Below, piece by piece: positions 35,740 to 47,672 of a stretch of DNA of 64,000 nt (position 1 is its first letter; each line of letters begins with the position of its first letter). This DNA comes from Hofstenia miamia (lineage: Eukaryota; Xenacoelomorpha; Acoela): NCBI GenBank assembly GCA_004352715.1, contig SCFE01000025.1, positions 1,086,120-1,150,119 on the forward strand, read 5' to 3'. The notes below the pieces were generated by a model that worked only from the letters and a program-made list of their open reading frames with translations, did no database searches and was not told the DNA's origin. The translations under genes and the position numbers were made by a program.

Positions 35740-38700
35740 TCAGTAGTTATAATAAGGGAGACCCCATCTCATTGGGACATCCTGAAGTTCACATAACACT
35801 TACCTGACTAATGGATTTCAAGAGCTGATTTAATTAGTGACTCACATGACATTATTACTGCTAATGGATTTTTGATGTTTTTAAGATTATTGCTAATGAA
35901 TTTTTTACATTCTTTTAAGATTATCACTAATGGATTTTCAAGTAGGCAGTTGAATTAGTGATTTATGACATTTGCAGGCTGAATCATTTTTGTGACATTT
36001 GTGGGATTGATTTTTGGAATGATTCATTTACATGTTGGGGCTATTTTAGTTTACAATGATTGATTTACATGTCATAGGGACTCAATTTAGTTTACATTCA
36101 CAGCATGTTTTGTAATATTGACTAATTTATATGGCTAATTTCATTATACGTTTTTGTTAACATACCTGGCTATATCACATGTTATACATGCTTACACTTG
36201 TTTGCATACATTGGGTTTACAGTGCCTTTTGTGATAATGACTAATATTTTTCCTATCCATAAAAATTCCTAGCATTTCAACTGTTTACAGTGTACAATGC
36301 TTAATTCAGAAACATTTCATGTAAAAGGCTACAATGCGTTTTCAAATATACTGGGTAATATGCATGGCTATATCACATGTTATGCACACTTACAAATGTT
36401 TGCATACACTTTGTTTACATTGCATTTGTGATAATGCATTGCCAGCTAATTTATCCATAAAAATTCCTAACAGCTCAATTGTTTACAGTGTTTGGTGTTT
36501 AACTTATTTTTCAGGAACTTTCAAAAAGACTTCAATTCATTTTCAAAACACAATATTTCATTTACGAAAACACCACTTCATTTCAAAGCAAGCAAACTAT
36601 TTTAACTCATTTCACTAATACAAATGGAAAATATTAAATATAAGGTTAAACAAAAACAGATTTGGTAATAAAATGTTTTAGAATTTTATAGAGATTAGTA
36701 AAAAAATGCATTGTTTAATTCAGAAACATTACATGTAAAAGGCTACAATACATTTTCAAATTGCCATCTAATATTTTTTCTATCCATAAAAATTCCTAAC
36801 ATTTTGACTGCTTACACAGCCAATGTTTAATGTAGAATCATTACATGCAAAGGCTACACATTGTTTTTTAATTATGCTGACATTTTTCCATTGTAAATGT
36901 ACATGTGCTTAATTAATTTGCTAATTTGGAAATACATAAATGCTTAATTTTTCAACTTACATGTTAAAAGTAAACATGGTGTCATACCTAACAACACATT
37001 TTTGTTTCTTAAAAATTATACATTCAATGTTATTAGTATAATTTATACATACACATGAGTTTCAATATACAATATTATTATATATCTAGTTTACAGGGCA
37101 AACTTTTATTTGCATTTATTTTTGGTATATATGGATTTTTCTTCAGATGCACACATTTGTTGACTATTACATCTTTTGTTGGATTTGGCACATTTTTTTC
37201 ACTTTTATTTGCTTTATGACTTTACATGGCTGTATACAACATTACATAGATTTTCTGGGTTTCACTGCTTTGCAGACTTACACACCTTTTTTCAGCTTTA
37301 TTTGGTTTATAGGGTTTGTTTTACATGATTGTATGCATCACATAGTCTTCCACTTTCCTATTGTTTTGTATTGCCAAATTAGTCACAATTGCATGATATG
37401 CAACACCTTTGTTCTAAACATATAAACTTGAAAATGCATGTAGTGAGCTACATGTTAAATTCTAAAGCAAAATGTCTACAAAGAATTTGAGTTCTAATAA
37501 TTCAACATTTGTAATTTAGTTAGTTAAAAAATTATTTTGTCTAAATAATTCCATTCAGTCAATTGCAGCAATTAAACAAAAGCAATTAAATTAAGTGAAA
37601 ACAGTGTTCAAAACTTGTTAATAATATTTGATGATATGGGTGAAACTGTGCTACAATCATAGGCATTTGCTAACCTTGTTATAGTAGGAAGACATTTAAA
37701 TTGCAGGATTGTGTTAATTACCCATTCAGTTTTTTCAAAGGGCCATTACTCAAGTATAATTCAGAAAAATGCTTCTGGAATATTTTTGTTTAATTCAGTG
37801 CATGATAGAGTGTAGATTAGAATTTTAGGAACCCAGATGGGAATTATGTGTAAATTGTTGTTGCATATAAAAAAGCTGTTAGCAAACTGGCTTCATTTTC
37901 ATTTTAAATTGGTTATAAATATTACTTTTGAAGTGATGATAAAAAACAATTGCTTTGGAATATCTATGAAAATAATCTTTTTCAATTAATTTCCTGAGTA
38001 AGCTTGTTTTTCCCAAATTTGATGGACCACTGAAAATTAAAAATGTCTGAGTGTTTCATGAAGGAACAACATTAAATGTGAGCATGGTTTCTTTATAATA
38101 AGAATAGTAAAGAAGTTTACATTAACTTATATATTTTTTAAAAACCAAACACTTAGTTTCAAATAATTTGCATTTCTTTCTAGTGTTATATATTATATGC
38201 ATTTTTATTTTGCTTTTCTTGAGTGTTTTATTACTGCATTAGTAAATAGGAATTTTTTGCAAGTATGCATGTAGTCACTACCATTTTATTTTAGACATTA
38301 GTGATTACTGCATTATTTTATAATTATTTATTTTATGTTATGTTATATTGATTCATTTTCTACTGATACTTAGGTGTATTTTGTTTTTTAGATGTTTGGT
38401 ATTAGTGTAATAAAACCTAGAATCAATCAGGTTGTTTTCACCACAATGCACTTTATTATTTCATTGGAGTGTGTGCAATCTTTGTGTTTTTTACAATTAC
38501 TGTATAACTAAAATTAATTTTTAGCAGATGAAATAGTGTTGAGTCAATGCATCATACATTAAAGAGAATTTTTTATGTGTGGGGAATTAAGGTGAAACTT
38601 TGCATAAAGCATAAAAGACCAGTGCAAATTATCAACTAATTATCACTTAACATGTCAGAGATTGAATGATGCACTAATGGGTTTTGGAGAGAATTGGTTG

Positions 38701-38840
38701 AAAGTGCTAATGGGTTTTGGAGTAGGGAATAAGATGACTAATCAACTCAATGTTTTGAAGTCAGTTTAACATTGGAGCAAACTAACTAACCCTTTCAAAA
38801 ATGGATTTCCACAAATGAGAACTGGGTACATTATATACTT

Positions 38841-39110
38841 TTAAACAATTTTATATGTGGTATTGTTTTATGTGTCTATATACATTTTTTGTATCATCTC
38901 TATTTCCATCATACATGTTTGATTTAAACAATTTTATATATGGTATTGTTTTATTTGGTTATACACATTGATGTAATATTTTACTTCCTGGCATACACAT
39001 TTTTTGGTATAAATGAATTTATGCATTAATGGTTTACCCAGCTATATTCATTGATGTATTATCTCTTTACATCATAGAGATTTTTGGTATAAATTGTGTT
39101 ATGCTTATTG
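38841..39110. repeat. Degenerate tandem repeat, unit about 100 bp
   Basis: The phrase aaacaattttata(t)gtggtattgtttta occurs at about 38845 and 38937. Looser copies with tttttggtataaa words follow. Confidence 0.5.
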
Positions 39111-39142
39111 ATTTTTGCTATGTTGAATATTTTGATTAATCA

Positions 39143-39400
39143 CATTTTGTTTAACTTACAATTGACTGAATAGAAATATTTATACATAATAGTTTTTAAC
39201 TATCAACTAAATTATAAATGTTGAATTATTAGAATTCAAATTGTTTAAATTGCATTTTGTTTAACTTGAAATTGACTGAATGGGAATATTTATATATAAT
39301 AGTTTTTAACTATCAACTAAATTATAAATGTTGAATTATTAAAACTCAAATTGTTTTAATTGCCTTTGTTTAATTACAATTGAGTGAATAGAAATATTTA
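39143..39400. repeat. Tandem repeat, unit about 110 bp, 2.3 copies
   Basis: A block starting cattttgtttaactt and running through gactgaatagaaatattta and caactaaattataaatgttg is repeated at a spacing of 110 bases. A partial third copy starts near 39363. Confidence 0.7.
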
Positions 39401-40438
39401 TTATTCATGAATTAATTGTGGGCAATTACTCATCAATTAGCACACATCAATCAATTTTTATACATGTATGCAAACACTTTTGCTGAAATTGCAAAAGCAA
39501 GTTTCAGCAAAATTTTTTTGTGACAGATTACTTTGTAATCAAAAAGATCAGATTTATTTTTAAAAATTCTCAATCTCTATATGATTTTAAAGCATTTAAT
39601 GGGAAAATTGAGTTAAAATCTGGTTTTCCTAATTGCATATTGTGAGATATATATTTAATATTTGAATACAATGAGTAAATCGCCTTGAAGAAGTATTTAT
39701 TTCATTTTATCTGCTTTTGATAATTGTAATTTACGCTATTTATTTAGAAAGTGTTCCTAAGTTGTTTTAATATCTAATGTACAAAATGTAGTTTAATTCA
39801 TTTAATGATTGCTCTTGTGTTTTTATAATCTCATACACAATTACAAGTATATATTAATTAAAGTTTTAAGTACTATACATATACTTAAATTTATTTTATA
39901 TAGCCTTGATATTCATTTTCAATTTAAAAATTTACTTATTTTCATGCAAACTGTGTATGACTATGTGTTTTGTAAAATCAATCAACTTAATCATTTTTGT
40001 GTAAATGTATTTTTTATGAAAACATGTTAGTCTTTTCATAATTAAAAATGTTTGGAGAGTTTCATGACATCTTATTGATTCGTTTTTGAGATGGCGTTAT
40101 GTATTCATTTGTGATTATCAAAATTTACTCATTAACTGAAGAAAAATGTGAATGTTAATGCTTTCTCAATAATTATAAAGTTTATATTTTAAAATTCATA
40201 AACTATTAAACAACTGCAAGTACTTTAGCAATCATTGATTTGTAGAATGTTTTAAAATTTATATTTATATGCAATATTAAATAACAAAACCATTCATTCT
40301 TTAAAATACAAAATAAAATCTGAATTTACAACAAAGATTAGTTGTATTTATATGTATATACATTTTTATTACTCATTCTTGAAAGTTTATACTAATACCA
40401 TCATGAAATTTTCATTTTGTTCAAAGTGACAAATAATA

Positions 40439-40712
40439 TAAAGTGAAAAAAAATGTATAAAGTGGAAAACCCATGTAAAAGTCTATAAATGTGTAAAAAA
40501 GTGAAAAGGAATGTAAGTCTGTAAAAAAGTGAAAAGGAATGAAAGAAACAAATGTCATAAATGAGTGGAAAGGAAAGGTAAGTCATAAATGTGAAAAAAC
40601 GTCAGAAAAGGAATTTAAGTTACAAATGTGAAAAATGTTGGAAAATGAATGTAAGTTACAAATGTGAAAAAATGGCGGAAAAGGAATGTAAGTCACAAAC
40701 ATGCAAAAGTGA
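40439..40712. repeat. Imperfect minisatellite of aatgtaagttacaaatgtg type
   Basis: Units containing ggaatgtaagt, (a)caaatgtgaaaaa and gtggaaaagg repeat at roughly 30-40 base intervals. The Lys/Cys-rich frame 40591-40791 is simply a translation of this repeat. Confidence 0.65.
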
Positions 40713-42124
40713 TATACTTGTTATTTATGTAATTCTTAACATAAAAGACACCAATAAAATTTTAAAATGTAAGCAATTTCTTATAATATAAAATTAATAT
40801 TTTTAAATGTTTTGTATATATGTGTCGCAATAAACACTAACAACCAATTTATGAAACTAATAACAAAACATGTTATCAACAATCTTGAAACGTTTCATAT
40901 AAAAATTCCTACTTGCAAATATTTTAATTTTGAATTCAACGAGAAAAACATATTGAAAAATATTTATTTCATTTTTACCAGAGATGGTGATTGATAAATC
41001 ATTTTACTTTATTAACAATTTAGTTTTGTAGCATCTTTCATTTACATAATTGTATACATTGGGAAAAACATGTAATAATTGAGATTGTTTTCCAACTTGC
41101 AAAAAAATTCTAATTTTATATGATTTAAAAGTGTTTTATTTAATTGTTAAAGTGATTTGGATTTCATGTTAAGACGATAACAATCTTTATGATGTGATAC
41201 ATTTTTGACATTTGAACAATAGATAACAAATTATGTAATGTTAACAATTGTCTGTCGAGAGATGCAACTTTGTACACACAGCAGTATAATGGAATTTTAC
41301 ATGGCTGTACTGTGTTTATAGTTTGTTACATTCTGGCAGTCGAACAATGCATATAGATAAAATTTATGTTGACATTACTAAAGCATGCAACTTTCACCAT
41401 GTATGAATATACACATCTGGCATAATAGCATTTCACATTGATGAAAGAACTATCTTGAAAGATTTCAAACATTTTGGTAAGCAATTTTTATAATTAAATC
41501 TCAGATATTGTTTTAATTCTTAATGCTTTTTTATAATATTAACTCTAGTTAGTTTTACAGATATTTCTTTTAAGAACATAATCAATTTTATTTTAATGAA
41601 TTGCTGCAAATTTACTGTCTGATGTTACATTAATTATATACTTTATCATAAATAGAAACATTGTTTGTTTGTTAATACACATTTTTAATTGAATTTGTTC
41701 AAACTTTTATTTATCATGTGTTTTATACTGTGATCTATCACTTAATTTATTAATCATTAATTTAGATACAATCTTGTGAAATTCATAATGTACAAATACA
41801 CATTGCATTTGTTTCCTACATAATTCCCTCAACAACAATGATGATAAACTAACACAATAGACAAATTCAATAGTAAGATATAGATGGCCATTATAAGCAA
41901 AGTGTAGAATAAATTACATTTTTGTCTTGTCTTAAGCACATATGTGGGTTTTACCATGTACATTTATTAAATATTAGAAATTGTGAGTTTTTGCATAAAC
42001 TAGTTTTTGGTTTTTTCTGAAAAATTATTTTGCTTTATTACCGAAATAAGCCATTATGCTTCTAATGAGTATTATTATCTCTCTGATTCAAACATTTGTT
42101 ATTAAATTTTACCGAATAAAACAA

Positions 42125-42420
42125 GTATGTAAAATAAACATATAAACAAAATTAATAGGATATTTCCAATGTCATGTATGTTAATAAAAAAACAAGTATG
42201 TAAACTAAATTAAGCCACATAAATAAGCGAGTCACATACATTAACAAAATGCAAGTATGAAGTATGTAAAGAAAATAAAACATGTAAGCTAAGTTGGGCC
42301 ACATAAATAAGCAAGTAAAAAATTGGTTACATTTTGAACAACAGACTGCAACAATCTCATGAGATTTTCAAAAATTCCTCAACCTCTAAAAAAATTGGTT
42401 ACATTTAAACAATAGACTGC
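42125..42420. repeat. Short duplicated blocks upstream of piggyBac remnant
   Basis: The words acaagtatgtaaa, gccacataaataagc and aaaattggttacattt each occur two or three times in this interval. They form a degenerate tandem arrangement. Confidence 0.5.
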
Positions 42421-42714
42421 AAAAAAATGTGTTTGCCAACAAATATTATAACAAAAGAGAATATGTTCCAAAGACGTCAGAGACACACAGACGGCCAAAG
42501 TACACAATTACACCATAGCCACGCCAGACATCCCCACCAAGGTCAAAAGGTCGAATATAAACGTAGGTCTCACATAATTCATACTACTTATGTCCTTTGT
42601 GTTTTTAGATGTGAGTCATTATTTAGTAACATACATGTTCTAGTATTTGTAACCATACCAAGCAGTCCAAAGCGACAGTGTTTTTTGAATGCCAATCAGT
42701 TCTTTACAGCAATA

Positions 42715-43644
42715 TCTGTAGATGCTGACTCAGATGAGGATCCAATAATTGAAGATAACGATGAAACAAGGGAAATTCAACAGGATGTTGAAGAATAAGA
42801 ACCTCCAGATCAAGCTGAATTTGATCAGGCTCTTGAAGTTCAGTATAAGGATAGCTCAGACTCCTCATCTTCAGACGACAACAGTGCCACTGCTACAGGT
42901 AGTTTAAATGAATATATTTCTCCTTCTGGTATCAAATATTGCGACATTCCCTTCACCCCTGGCCGACCAAGATCACGTAATATTCTTTCTCAAGCACATG
43001 GAAATATTGCTATTCCACAAGATGAACTTGAAAGTTTTTTGCTTTTTTTGTCAGATGGTATATTGTCTGATGTGGTCCGCAATACAAATAGAAATAAAAG
43101 GCGTGAACTGTTTTCCAGCAAATTTTTGTATGACCACTCCAACAAAATACAGCTTGTAAGTTACGCTTGCAAAAGGAATAGAGTTGTGGTGTTGTTGAGT
43201 TCATCACATTCAGGAATTAACATTAGTCAAAAGCCTCAACTCAAGCCACAAATAATATTGGACTAAAACAAGGGCAAAGGCGAAGTTGATATGATGGATG
43301 AAAATATTGAAGAATTTACATGTGGGAGAAAGACTCGCAGATGACCATTATTGCTGTTCTTTGAGGTGTTAGACATTTCAGTGAATAATTCCTTTTTGTT
43401 GTACAAAGCTGATCACAATCAAGTACAGCACAAACAGTTTATAAAAAATCTTACTATCCTTCTAACAAGATCATTTGCAAAAAAACGTTATGCAATGAAT
43501 AAAAATTTAACTTCAAATTACAAAGAATCAGCCTTGAAATATGGATTGATTCACCCTCCTCAAGATCCTTTAGTTGATCAGACAGTGAATCGGGTTGCAA
43601 AATGTTCATCCTGCAAGAAGTCATGCCGTTCAATCTGTAATTAA
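42715..43644 (+). pseudogene. piggyBac-type transposase lacking its catalytic core
   Basis: One plus-strand frame carries an acidic N-terminal region (DADSDEDP), then the piggyBac leader FTPGRPRSRNI and ELESFLLFLSDGIL...VRNTNR. It jumps directly to SSKFLYDHSNKIQLVSYACK, which normally lies near the end of the DDD domain. Then come KGKGEVDMMDENIEEFTCGR (third catalytic Asp), a leucine-rich segment, and a shortened cysteine-rich tail ending CSSCKKSCRSICN. The middle roughly 200-250 residues with the first two catalytic aspartates are absent. In-frame stops occur at 42796-42798, 43264-43266 and 43342-43344. It cannot be active. It lies inside the 9.4-kb inverted-repeat structure, near its right arm. 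Confidence 0.85.
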
Positions 43645-43839
43645 TTAAATGCGTGTACCTCCAGCTTATAAGGGTTAAGCAAAAATATATTTCTGGAAAA
43701 TCATGGCTAGGATACAAATTTTAAAACAATGACTATACTATAACTCGTTATTAAAATAGTACTATAGTAATTTATCCATAGCCTGCAAGATTTCTTTTGT
43801 AATATATGTGAATTGTATATATGTGTTTTTGTGAATTTA

Positions 43840-43920
43840 ATGACGCTATTCAGATAAATTATCAGTTGTTTAATTGTTAACATTTATCTGAATAAAGATT
43901 CTCTTATCTTATCTTATCTC
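43840..43920 (+). repeat. Possible LINE/SINE 3' tail with cttat repeats
   Basis: An aataaagatt motif is followed by tandem ctta/cttat units, as seen at the 3' ends of several non-LTR elements. No coding part adjoins it. It could belong to the LINE whose 5' portion is at 34.2-35.7 kb. Confidence 0.35.
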
Positions 43921-45148
43921 ATGTACTCATTTTGCTCCGACCCAAAAATAAATTCAATGAGTGGTCCATTAAAACCAGAAGTTGGGAAATATTCCTGTGT
44001 ACTACCTCCATTAAAGTTTACCAACACCTTATCGCGTTCAAAAAGATCCAAACAAAAATGAGTGAACGTGGTCATGACAGAGATCAAACTAATATCAGTT
44101 GTCAATTTGTACAGCTATTTATACCAAATTCCTAAGATTATCAGTTTTTTATTTCGGAAAATGGCGAATTTTGTTTTTAACACGTAGACTAGACAATGCA
44201 TTTTTTTACTAATGTCTATAAAATTTTAAAACGTTTTATTATTATCAAATCATTTTTTTCTTTAACCCTATCTTTAATATTTTCCAATTGTATTAGCGAA
44301 ATGGGTTAAAATAGTTTGTTTACTTAGAAACAACGTGGTGTTTTTGTAAATGAAACAGTGTGTTTTGAAAACGAAATTTTGTTTTTTTTAAAGTTCCCGA
44401 AAGAATTTGTTAAGCGATGTACGTGTAAGCATTCAAATAGAAACGTGTTAAACATTGTACACTGTAAACAGTCGAGTCGTCAGGAATTTTTATGGATAGG
44501 AAAAGTATTACCCAGTAATTTGAAAACGCATTGTAGCCTTTTACATGAAATGTTTCCTAATTAAACATTGTACACTGTAAACAGTTGAAACGCTAGAAAT
44601 TTTTATGGATATGAAAAATATTAACCATTATCACAAAAGGCGATGTAAACCCAATGTATGCAAACAAGTGTAAGCGTGTATAACATGTGATATAGCCAGG
44701 TATATTAACAAAAACGTATAATGAAATTTGCTCTATAAATTAGTCACTATATCAAAGCATGCTGCGAATATAAACTAAATTGAGCCCCTCCCCCCCCATG
44801 ACATGTATATGAATCATTGTAAACTAAATTGGTCCCAACATGTGTATGAATCATTGCAAAAATCAATCCCCGCAAATGTCAGAAAAATGATTCAGGCTGC
44901 AAATGTCATAAATCACTAATTAAACTAGCTACTTGAAAATCCATTAGCATAAATCTTAAAATGTCAAAAAACTATTAGCGATAATAATGTCAAGTATGTG
45001 AATCACTAATTAGACCTGCTCTTGAATTCATTAGTAGTAAAACTTAAAATGTCAAGTATGTGACGTCACTATACGGTCGACCAATCAGAGGCAAATTTGG
45101 GTGTTCTCCCCTCCCTTATTATAACTACTGTAATGAGTTATGAACTAA

Positions 45149-45953
45149 AGTAGCGTTCAGACATACAACTTTGTTCACAACTTCTTCGAATTTAATGAGT
45201 TTGTCAGCAAAAGTTGTATATGTAAACGCAAAAAAACTTTTGTTTTCAACAAAATTTTCAGGGTTAAATCGATTTTACTTTGGCTGACAACTTTTGGCGA
45301 GATAATGAGGTTGACAACAAAGTTTCAGGTGTGAACGCGAAAAAATTTTGTTGTGAACTTTTCAAAACAAATTCTTAGTCCTTGCATAAAAGCCGGTATA
45401 ATTAAATAAGCAGCTTATTCTGTATTTATTACTTCGGGGGAATGCTCGGATTCCTTTATTTAACGCTAGAGTGCATGATCATTTTGCGCATTATTCCGTT
45501 TTTGTCCTTGATATATTTATTCACTCATTAATAAAAGCATGTGGTCGTTTGATTAATAGAGCTTGTGGAAGAAAGGCCCTGTTTGTGGAATTCGAGCATT
45601 GAATGTTATAAAAATACGCATTTAAGAAGTCTAACAAAAGAGGAAATTTCCAAAATTTTCATATTTTAATCGAATCCCTAGTAAATGTGAAGAAATTATT
45701 AACTAGGAATGCTCTAAGTTTTTGCATTTGGCAACGCTTATTTAAACGTATATATATATATATAGTTGCTGACGTTTTCGTAAATACCCAAATCTACTTG
45801 ATCTGCCTTAATTTAAAATTTGAATATATTGGTTTTGTAAATTATAATTAAGAAGTTGTGAACAAAGTTGTAGGTCTGAACGTGGTAAAACGTTGTTGTG
45901 AATATTTGAATTACGGAAAAGTTGTGAACAAAGTTGTATGTCTGAACGCTACT
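45149..45953. mobile_element. 805-bp MITE with TAA target duplication
   Basis: The termini are inverted repeats of about 36 bases beginning AGTAGCGTTCAGACATAC and continuing AACTTTGTTCACAACTT on both sides. TAA flanks both ends, suggesting the PIF/Harbinger group. Related words (acaactttg, ttgttgtgaac) recur inside, so the ends contain subrepeats. A short TA run lies at about 45750. No transposase is visible. Confidence 0.8.
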
Positions 45954-46533
45954 TAATACTTTGTGACTTTGTTTCTTTAGGTGTTTGCCAATTGATTTAA
46001 TATTTATCTCTCCTATTGATAAACTGATAAGGAAATTTGTCTGATTATATTTGAAAATGTCACGCAAATTACTAACTTGGATCAAAAATGACCCGAAACA
46101 ACAGTTAATGATTTTTTTACAAATGTTTCTTATTTAGAATTCTCATATATAATTCAACTTTAGGCTGTATGTCGTCGCTATCTTGAAACAAAAACCAAAT
46201 TGTACAAATTTAAGAATAAGAATGAGGAAGACTTTATTTAATAAAACTTAATAAGAACATGCAGATATATTTCGACTTACAAAGTCATGGTCCATTTTTT
46301 TAAATTATTCCCTCAAATTTACTAGATTTTACAAGAATAATTATAATTTTCTAAATTGTAAAAAGTGGTAAATTTAATTTATAAATATAGTCTTCTTTTG
46401 TGTTCAAACTTGGTTGCAAGGATTTTATAAAAATAATCTTAATAATTTTAAAATAACTTGAACTTTATTTCTGATATAATATTTTTGTTTCAAAATATTG
46501 TCCGGATAAATTTAGATTAGATATCCTAGAACT

Positions 46534-47375
46534 GGTCTTATGCTTTTTAATTCTTCTTGATAGTTGTCTACTAGAAAAATCAATGTAATGTTAACCACAG
46601 GTGCATTTTATTTGGTAAATTATATTAGACTTATTGGTAGATTTTAATTTCAATTTCGTTCTTAGTTTTTTTATGAATCTAACTTCTTTAATTATTGATT
46701 TTTCTTAGTTCTTTGATAATGTTTTCAGTGTGTAGTCTTCTATATTCGATCATAAAACAATGTTCATAATTAATTTGATTGTTTTTTTGATCTTTTGTTC
46801 TTAATTAAAATGTATTCTAATGATTTCCTAATATATCGATCTATGAAATATTCATTCTTCTCTAATTCTATCTTAAGTTTTCCAATTTCTTGGTTAACTG
46901 TTCTATATGTGCTGCAATTGTAAAATATTTGATAAATACATCCTTTAATTAATGATATTTTGTAATTTAAAGGCGTATTTGAGGTGTAGTTCAATAACAA
47001 TCCTGTGTCTATTATTTTATTATAGATTTCAGTTTCAAATTTGTTATCTTTTCTAGTTATTTGTACATTCAAAAAATGAAATTTGTTTTCAGTTTTAATC
47101 TCATTTGTAAACTGAATATTATTGTCAAATAAATTCAATTTTGTAAGTATGTTTTCTGATGTTTCTTCATCTTTTACTAATGCAAAAATATCATCCATAT
47201 AGCGTTGATAATAAATGAAATAGATTCCTGATGTTGTAAATATGTTCTCAATTGTAGTTAAATATATATTTGCAAGAGTAGAACTTAACGGATTTCCAAT
47301 GGCGTTTTGACGATAATGGAATTCAATAACACAACAAAAATTTTGACTGTTTCTACACCTATCTGGACAGTTCAC
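46534..47375 (-). pseudogene. Penelope-like element: reverse transcriptase plus GIY-YIG remnant
   Basis: The minus-strand frame 47375-46770 (about 201 codons) has the Penelope reverse transcriptase motifs YRQNAIGNPLSSTLANIYL, YYQRYMDDIFAL, NNIQFTNEI and FHFLNVQITRKDN. The thumb follows (NYTSNTPLNYK, LIKGCIYQIF). Upstream of this the frame is broken. Downstream, at about 46625-46534, another stretch reads IIYQIKCTCG, HYIDFSSRQLSRRI and KKHKTS. That matches the GIY-YIG endonuclease (YIG changed to YID, one stop). It lies about 220 bp past the GPD2 stop codon on the same strand and is decayed, truncated at both ends. Confidence 0.82.
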
Positions 47376-47591
47376 AAGATTTTGGACACTTTAATTTTAT
47401 CTCTCAAAGAATTAAATATCTTTATGTTGCATTAGAAATGATTAATAGTACATAGCAACAACTTAGTTTTTTTATAAACATTAATATTACACACTGTACA
47501 TAAATTAAAAAGGCATTAATACATATTTACAAATTGCAAAATTAAGTGAAATTCAATCTGCCTAAATGCAAAAAAACATCCACTGCAGATG

Positions 47592-47672
47592 TTAGTGCTT
47601 TGTAGAGGAACCAAGTATGGTTGAAGTCAAAATGTTGCCCAAGTGGTCTCCAGACTTTACAGCGCTTAACAT
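47592..47672 (-). CDS. GPD2: GPD2 terminal exon
   Basis: The acceptor tttag is followed in phase 0 by MLSAVKSGDHLGN and a short tail to TAA. It continues the second EF-hand helix (EEFLQ-MLSAVKSG), as in animal GPD2 (EFLQ-LMSAI). The tail is shorter than in vertebrates, 26 codons after the last splice. Confidence 0.88.
   Translation of the reverse strand: MLSAVKSGDHLGNILTSTILGSSTKH

Larger units (their letters stand above)
35741..45130. mobile_element. 9.4-kb structure with about 0.95-kb terminal inverted repeats
   Basis: The ends both read CAGTAGTTATAATAAGGGAG inward. The left arm (35741-36715) aligns as reverse complement with the right arm (44205-45130) through many shared blocks, for example ataacatgtgatatagcc, gtttgcatacattgggttta, tttttatggat and aaaaaaatgcattg. 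Divergence and small gaps are considerable. The interior holds degenerate tandem repeats and a gutted piggyBac transposase gene. No clear target duplication was found (left flank ...gccatat, right flank taatgag...). It may be a large DNA transposon, or two inverted copies of a repeat around other insertions. TTAA, expected for piggyBac, is absent at the ends. Confidence 0.55.

Noticed and set aside
36334-37425. Aromatic- and Cys-rich frames such as 36334-36618 and 37147-37425
   Set aside because: They arise from TTT/TGC/TAT-rich repeats in and next to the left inverted-repeat arm. No family resemblance and no conserved partner frame.
40591-40791. Lys/Cys-rich 66-codon frame resembling a zinc-finger peptide
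   Set aside because: The repeated YKCEK words come from the minisatellite at 40439-40712.
43914-44135. Overlapping plus and minus frames at 43932-44135 and 44105-43914
   Set aside because: Both look partly coding-like, but no motif supports either strand. They probably derive from a decayed repeat next to the right arm.
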